The notes under the pieces are model-generated. The model did not search any database. It had not been told where the DNA came from and was given only the letters and a program-made list of their open reading frames with translations. A stretch of 64,000 bases of DNA from Maribacter sp044594925 (lineage in GTDB: Bacteria; Bacteroidota; Bacteroidia; Flavobacteriales; Flavobacteriaceae): assembly GCF_044594925.1 (NCBI RefSeq), contig NZ_CP138991.1, positions 3,534,001 to 3,598,000 of the forward strand, given 5' to 3'. Shown here piece after piece: positions 59,458-64,000 of this stretch. Made by a program: the position numbers and the translations under genes. How positions within the stretch are numbered: the first letter of the stretch is position 1; each line of letters begins with the position of its first letter.

Positions 59458-60336
59458 TTAATAATATAATTCGTCCGTTCTTAAATTTAAAAAACGCTGC
59501 GTTGCGAAATAGGTGCTGACTAACGAGATAAGGATTCCCAGTAGAAATACACCTACTAGTAGAATTATCATGATTGAAGGTTCTTCTAGCAATCCTAAAT
59601 CTTGAAAATTAGTATTAACGTAATAAATAACCGCACCTATGGCCATTAGTGCTAATAAGGCACCAAGCATACCTAATTTTACGTTCTGCCATATGAATGG
59701 TCTTCGAATAAAAGTTTTTGTTGCCCCTACCATTTGCATAGTTTTAATAATAAAACGCTTGGAATATATGGATAGGCGTATGGAACTATTGATTAGGAGT
59801 ACCGCAATAAATGTAAAAATACCACTGGCCACTAATATCCAAAAACCGATTTTCTCAACACTTTTAGCGACCATACTTACGAGCACCTTGTCATAGCTTA
59901 CTTCGTCTACATAACTTTTTTCAGCAAGTTCATCTGCTATTTCCGTTACTTTTTCAGCCGTAACAAAGTCTGCATTTAATTTAACGTCTATGGAGTTTTT
60001 AAGTGGATTATAACCTAAATAATCTACAAAATCTTCACCTATCTCTTGACTGTGCTGTGCTGCAGCTTCCTCTTTGGATACGTATGTGGCCGATTTTGTA
60101 TAATCGGACATGGCTAAAGTTTTCTGAAGTTGTTCCACTTCTACCTCCTTTGCACTTTCCTTTAAAAAAACCGAAATAGTAATCTGCTCTTTAGACCTGT
60201 CAGCCATTTTTTTGGTGTTCAGGACCAAAAGCCCTAAAATCCCCAAAAGAAAAAGTACCAAAGCAATACTTAAAACAACGGAGAAATAAGATGAAATCAG
60301 CTTACGCCTTTGATAATTTTCAAAAGAAGTGCTCAT
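59458..60336 (-). CDS. ftsX: Cell division protein FtsX
   Basis: 292 residues. Transmembrane helix at ~20-40, an extracytoplasmic domain (~45-165), then three helices (~170-190, 220-242, 256-280), the usual ABC permease-like FtsX layout. KRFIIKTMQMVGATKTFIRRPFIWQNV is the conserved cytosolic coupling loop. With FtsE it controls peptidoglycan hydrolases at division. ftsE is not in the window. Followed by DUF3098 after 9 bp. Confidence 0.95.
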   Translation of the reverse strand: MSTSFENYQRRKLISSYFSVVLSIALVLFLLGILGLLVLNTKKMADRSKEQITISVFLKESAKEVEVEQLQKTLAMSDYTKSATYVSKEEAAAQHSQEIGEDFVDYLGYNPLKNSIDVKLNADFVTAEKVTEIADELAEKSYVDEVSYDKVLVSMVAKSVEKIGFWILVASGIFTFIAVLLINSSIRLSIYSKRFIIKTMQMVGATKTFIRRPFIWQNVKLGMLGALLALMAIGAVIYYVNTNFQDLGLLEEPSIMIILLVGVFLLGILISLVSTYFATQRFLNLRTDELYY

Positions 60337-60404
60337 AGCTACAAATCAGAGTTGTAAAAATAGCAAAGTAATGTGATATGAACGAGAACAATGCTGTTTA
60401 CCGT

Positions 60405-62282
60405 TCAACGTTTAAGCATAAAAGGACCTTTGAATTCGGAATCTTCAATCCTAAGACGGTACCAGTAAGTTGCAGCGGGTAAATTCTCTCCTTGGAAAGT
60501 ACCATCCCAACTTAGATTATTTTGATTGGCACTTTTGAGCAGTTTTCCAAATCTATCAAAAATGAAAAGACTACTACTATTAAAAAATTCTAATCCTTGA
60601 ACTTGAAAAAGGTCGTTTATATTATCGCCATTGGGTGTAAAGAACTTAGGAATGACCAAGTGGATAAAATCCTGCGCTATAACACCACAATCTATTCTGC
60701 CCCTGACGTAAATGGTATACCTGCCTCCAGGTAAGGCATTGAAGATTGGGTTGCTTTGGTAAGTAATATTGTCTACGGAATACTCAAAATCTCCCTGATT
60801 GGCCGTAGTAACGATTATGGACGGGCCATCGGAGCTTATGGTCTGTATAATGGGAAGGTCTATTTGCTCAAGAAGAATCTCCTTAGTATTAGCGCAACCA
60901 TTGGCATCCGTAACCAAAACGGAATACGCTCCAGCGGTATCAACAACTATCTCTTTGGTGGTTTCCCCATTATTCCACAAATAAGTAACATTATCCAAAT
61001 CTGCGGAAAGTACTGCAGTGCCACCTTCACAAATAAAAGCCGTTTCATCCTCAACTTGTGGAATTGGGTTTATGGTTAGGGAAACAGCCGTGCGATTGGC
61101 CGATGGGCAGTCTATGAGCGGAGAATTTACCTCAGCGTAGTAAGTGCCGGCCTGCGATGGTGAAAAGCTTGTGTTATTTTCCAAAAGTAGTGTGCCACCT
61201 GTCGGGGCATTAAACCAATTAACTATTAAAGAGCCAGTAACGGATACGGTTAACGGTGTCTCTTCACCTTCACATCGAAAAACATCCCCCCCACTTACCG
61301 CATCTGGAGGTATTGGAAGTATTCTAAGTTCAAACACATCGGATAAAATGTTACAAAGGTCATTTGAAACGTTGATAGGGTCTTCTGCAATTTTGGCTCT
61401 GTAAAAGGTGGTGCTATTTACTCCCGCAGCCGTATAGTTGTTGGTCGTTGCTCCAGGAATATCGGTCCAAGTTAATAAATCAGGGCTTTCTTGCCATTGA
61501 TAGGCATGTGATGTGAAAATCGAAAAGTCTGGCATAGCGGTCAGGTTCGTAGTTACTGAACCTTGATTTTCACAGAGGATTATAGTGTTTTCGTTCTGTT
61601 CGTTAGAAACGGTAACCGTATCTCCACAAGATTTAAAAACAATATCATCGATGGCTAAATCATTTCCGCAACCGCCATTGCTGTTGTTCCGCATTTTTAG
61701 GATTACGGAAGTTTGCCCGGGAAGGGTCTTGAACACCAAAGCATACTGCTCCCATGATGGACTAATTTGGCTAGGGATATTTCCGGTATCCCCCTGCGCT
61801 AGTAAATTGGTGTCTGTCTCGTCCCAAATTTGAAATCGCACATTTACAGGTATTCCGTTGGCCTCACAACTTGCCTGTGGTAAGAGATTTATAAGCCAAG
61901 AGGAGAATTCATAAGTAGTATTTTCGCAAAGTCCGGCCACTTCCCTTCGGTAAAATTCGCCCGCCGTAAAACTCGCATTTACGATAAATGATTTTCCATT
62001 GGTGTCACCCGGCGTATGGTCTTGCACGTTGAACCAATCAAAATAATTGGTGGTACTAGATATGGTATAATCACCATCGGAAGGTGTGAGGTCAGTATAA
62101 TTATAGGTAGTTGTTCCAGCTGGTAGGGGCGGGCCATTGGTTAGGCCAGAACCAAAATCTTCTGTAAAAATAGGGTCGCCAGAACTTCCACTACAAAAAC
62201 CCAATTGCGCCCTAAGCTCTGTGGATATGCCACAAAGAATATAAAGTAGGAATACGTAAGATTTGAAGGACATTAATTTCAC
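60405..62282 (-). CDS. T9SS type B-sorted surface protein
   Basis: 625 residues. Signal peptide (ISTELRAQ, ~26). N-terminal jelly-roll-like region (~30-215; FTEDFGSGLTNGPPLPAGTTTYNYT, CGNDLAIDDIVFKSC), Ig-like or PKD-like repeats in the middle, and the C-terminal type B sorting domain (FFTPNGDNINDLFQVQG, SSLFIFDRFGKLL, LPAATYWYRLRIE, MLKR). It should be exported by the type IX system and attached or released at the cell surface. It lies between leuS and ftsX, which are neighbours in many relatives. Confidence 0.92.
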   Translation of the reverse strand: MKLMSFKSYVFLLYILCGISTELRAQLGFCSGSSGDPIFTEDFGSGLTNGPPLPAGTTTYNYTDLTPSDGDYTISSTTNYFDWFNVQDHTPGDTNGKSFIVNASFTAGEFYRREVAGLCENTTYEFSSWLINLLPQASCEANGIPVNVRFQIWDETDTNLLAQGDTGNIPSQISPSWEQYALVFKTLPGQTSVILKMRNNSNGGCGNDLAIDDIVFKSCGDTVTVSNEQNENTIILCENQGSVTTNLTAMPDFSIFTSHAYQWQESPDLLTWTDIPGATTNNYTAAGVNSTTFYRAKIAEDPINVSNDLCNILSDVFELRILPIPPDAVSGGDVFRCEGEETPLTVSVTGSLIVNWFNAPTGGTLLLENNTSFSPSQAGTYYAEVNSPLIDCPSANRTAVSLTINPIPQVEDETAFICEGGTAVLSADLDNVTYLWNNGETTKEIVVDTAGAYSVLVTDANGCANTKEILLEQIDLPIIQTISSDGPSIIVTTANQGDFEYSVDNITYQSNPIFNALPGGRYTIYVRGRIDCGVIAQDFIHLVIPKFFTPNGDNINDLFQVQGLEFFNSSSLFIFDRFGKLLKSANQNNLSWDGTFQGENLPAATYWYRLRIEDSEFKGPFMLKR

Positions 62283-62474
62283 GAGAATAAAGATACTGTT
62301 TTTGCATAAACAGACATGTTTTTAAAGGGTTTGTGGCTGGGTTTGTGTTAATCGTCAATATCTTTTTAACTTTCATCGAATACGCCTATTTTTGCGAGCA
62401 TTAAAGCAAGGATATGTAAAGGATGTGGTACACTACATTAAAAGCATGATTCTTTATTATTTATAGGTGTTTTT

Positions 62475-64000
62475 ATGACGTACGATTTTAATAAGATAGA
62501 GCAAAAGTGGCAGGATTACTGGGCCAAAAATAAGACCTTTAGAGCAGATAATAATTCTGAAAAAGAAAAGTTTTATGTGTTGGATATGTTCCCTTATCCT
62601 TCGGGAGCTGGCCTGCATGTAGGGCATCCCTTAGGTTATATTGCCAGTGATATTTATGCGCGTTACAAAAGGCATAAGGGTTTCAATGTCTTGCATCCGC
62701 AAGGGTATGACTCTTTTGGTCTGCCGGCGGAACAATATGCCATACAAACTGGTCAACATCCGGCAATTACAACGGAAGCAAATATAAAAACCTATAGAAG
62801 ACAGTTAGACCAATTGGGATTTTCTTTTGATTGGAGCCGCGAAGTACGCACTTCTGACCCAAGTTATTATAAGTGGACACAGTGGATATTCATCCAATTG
62901 TTCAATTCTTGGTACAATCTAGATTCCGACAAGGCAGAAGATATCAATAGCTTAATTGCGATTTTTAAGACGGATGGAAACCAAGGTGTTCGTGCCGTAT
63001 GCGATGATAATATAGCGCAATTTTCGGCTACAGATTGGAACGGCTACTCAGACAAGGAAAAACAAGCGATTTTATTAAAATATAGATTAACCTATTTAGC
63101 GGAGAGCGAAGTCAACTGGTGTCCGGCATTGGGAACGGTGCTTGCGAATGACGAAATAGTTAATGGCGTATCCGAACGTGGCGGTCACTCGGTTATTCGT
63201 AAAAAAATGACGCAATGGAGCATGCGTATTTCTGCATATGCACAGCGTTTGTTAGATGGTTTAAAAAGTATAGATTGGCCACAGCCACTCAAGGACTCGC
63301 AAACCAACTGGATTGGTCGTTCTCAAGGCGCTTCCGTAACCTTTAATATCCTTCCCCCATCCCCCTCCAAAGGAGGGGGTGCCATACCTGATTATGCGGC
63401 AGCAGGTAATACTTTTGGCGCTACGGAGTTTGAGGGAATAGAAGTATTCACCACAAGGCCAGATACTATTTTCGGTGTTTCGTTCATGACTTTGGCTCCC
63501 GAACACGAGTTGGTGGCGAAAATCACGACCAGCGAACGGAAAGCTGAAGTTGAGGCATATATAGAAGCTACGGCAAAACGTTCCGAGCGTGATCGTATGG
63601 CAGATGTCAAAACCATTACGGGAGCCTTTACAGGGGCTTATGCAGAGCATCCGTTTACAAAAGAACCCATTCCTATTTGGATTGGGGACTATGTCTTGGC
63701 AGGCTATGGAACAGGAGCTGTGATGTCCGTTCCATGCGGAGATCAGCGTGATTATGATTTTGCAAAACACTTTAATATTCCAATCCCTAATATTTTCGAG
63801 GGGGTGGATATTTCGGAAGAGGCTTTTGCGGATAAAGAAAAAACGATTATCACCAATTCTGATTTTTTGGACGGATTAGGATATAAAGAAGCAACCAAAA
63901 TAGCCATACAGACCTTAGAGACTTTAGGACAAGGAGAGGGTAAGATAAATTATCGTTTGCGCGATGCCGTATTCAGTAGACAACGTTATTGGGGAGAACC
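62475..64000 (+). CDS. leuS: Leucyl-tRNA synthetase, 5' part
   Basis: About 508 residues are visible; the frame runs off the window. ATG at 62475. The HIGH motif is HVGHPLGYIASD within FPYPSGAGLHVGHPLG (~45-58). Editing domain CP1 is seen (TTRPDTIFGVSFMTLAPEHELV, YGTGAVMSVPCGDQRDYDFAKHFNIPI). KMSKS lies beyond the window. Near residue 296-305 a palindromic insertion (nt 63361-63379) adds PPSPSKGGGAIPD without breaking the frame. leuS is divergent from the type B surface protein. Confidence 0.97.
   Translation, partial: MTYDFNKIEQKWQDYWAKNKTFRADNNSEKEKFYVLDMFPYPSGAGLHVGHPLGYIASDIYARYKRHKGFNVLHPQGYDSFGLPAEQYAIQTGQHPAITTEANIKTYRRQLDQLGFSFDWSREVRTSDPSYYKWTQWIFIQLFNSWYNLDSDKAEDINSLIAIFKTDGNQGVRAVCDDNIAQFSATDWNGYSDKEKQAILLKYRLTYLAESEVNWCPALGTVLANDEIVNGVSERGGHSVIRKKMTQWSMRISAYAQRLLDGLKSIDWPQPLKDSQTNWIGRSQGASVTFNILPPSPSKGGGAIPDYAAAGNTFGATEFEGIEVFTTRPDTIFGVSFMTLAPEHELVAKITTSERKAEVEAYIEATAKRSERDRMADVKTITGAFTGAYAEHPFTKEPIPIWIGDYVLAGYGTGAVMSVPCGDQRDYDFAKHFNIPIPNIFEGVDISEEAFADKEKTIITNSDFLDGLGYKEATKIAIQTLETLGQGEGKINYRLRDAVFSRQRYWGE
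63361..63379. repeat. Palindromic CCCCCTCC/GGAGGGGG element inside leuS
   Basis: CCCCCTCC-AAA-GGAGGGGG: a perfect eight-base-pair GC-rich hairpin in an AT-rich gene. Adjoining CTTCCCCCATC also looks repeat-derived. It translates in frame as part of a low-complexity loop (PPSPSKGGGA) between the SQGASVTFNI strand and FEGIEVFTTRPDT of the editing domain. Confidence 0.85.

Noticed and set aside
1..64000. tRNA, rRNA, CRISPR arrays, insertion sequences or prophage genes
   Set aside because: No cloverleaf-like, array-like or transposase/integrase-like sequence was recognised on reading the intergenic regions and gene products.

Overview
The window reads as a chromosomal segment of a marine-type member of the Flavobacteriaceae (Bacteroidota). 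The evidence is the gldE-gldD gliding pair, a type IX secretion type B sorting domain, two TonB-dependent receptors, GldE/DUF2807/DUF3098/DUF3127/DUF4199/DUF4301 families typical of this group, a ribosomal protein L21 with the flavobacterial C-terminal extension, TAnnTTTG-type -7 promoter boxes, AT-rich sequence and few Shine-Dalgarno sites. No rRNA, tRNA, CRISPR, transposase or prophage gene was seen.

Layout. 1-6.9 kb: mutY (5' end cut off), ssb, gldE, gldD, a PLP-dependent dehydratase, a small lipoprotein with a secreted HMA protein, a DMT exporter and a DUF2807 protein. 7-12.2 kb: an inactive/active M16 peptidase pair, DUF4199, and rplU-rpmA. 12.4-18.6 kb: a TonB-dependent receptor with a beta-propeller phytase (phosphate scavenging from phytate), then a TPR gene flanked by a duplicated tail of the neighbouring nucleotidase gene. 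18.6-25.5 kb: nucleotidase, thioester-reductase-like SDR, ahcY, a phosphopantetheinyl transferase, and an operon of thiamine-binding DUF77 protein, PnuC, NadR-type kinase and DUF4301. 25.7-31.5 kb: three paralogous secreted PepSY-like proteins, each with its own terminator, next to a sigma-54 response regulator and a hybrid histidine kinase. 31.6-36.3 kb: a TPP-riboswitch operon with a TonB receptor, a 2OG-Fe(II) oxygenase, a PnuT-type transporter and a leaderless NMT1/THI5-like protein. This is the most novel-looking system in the window: a complete thiamin (or precursor) uptake route with an unexplained oxygenase.

36.4-43.8 kb: a kinase-like GAF/PAS protein with no ATPase domain, a degenerate Rieske-like lipoprotein, greA, a HIT protein, a histidine kinase, a DUF3127 protein with an SSB-like tail, aat, DUF2490 and tag. 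43.8-47 kb: an inorganic-carbon locus with an SbtA-type bicarbonate permease, two paralogous small proteins around a tiny membrane protein, a divergent LysR regulator and a CutA/PII-fold protein. 47.5-56.6 kb: a TetR-ABC-HlyD-TolC-YitT export operon whose ABC subunit has a visibly degenerate nucleotide-binding domain. It is followed by a phytase-like lipoprotein, two small unknown proteins and a thioredoxin-like protein, several of which share AT-rich AATACTAnTATA-like motifs with the tetR promoter. 56.6-64 kb: a TonB-like protein, then truB, uppP, DUF3098 and ftsX in the usual Bacteroidota order, a type B-sorted surface protein, and leuS (3' end cut off), which has a palindromic insertion in its editing-domain region.

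A dispersed REP-like intergenic repeat occurs at least five times. In gldD and truB its end supplies the stop codon. Functions below come from recognised motifs and gene context. No database search was possible.
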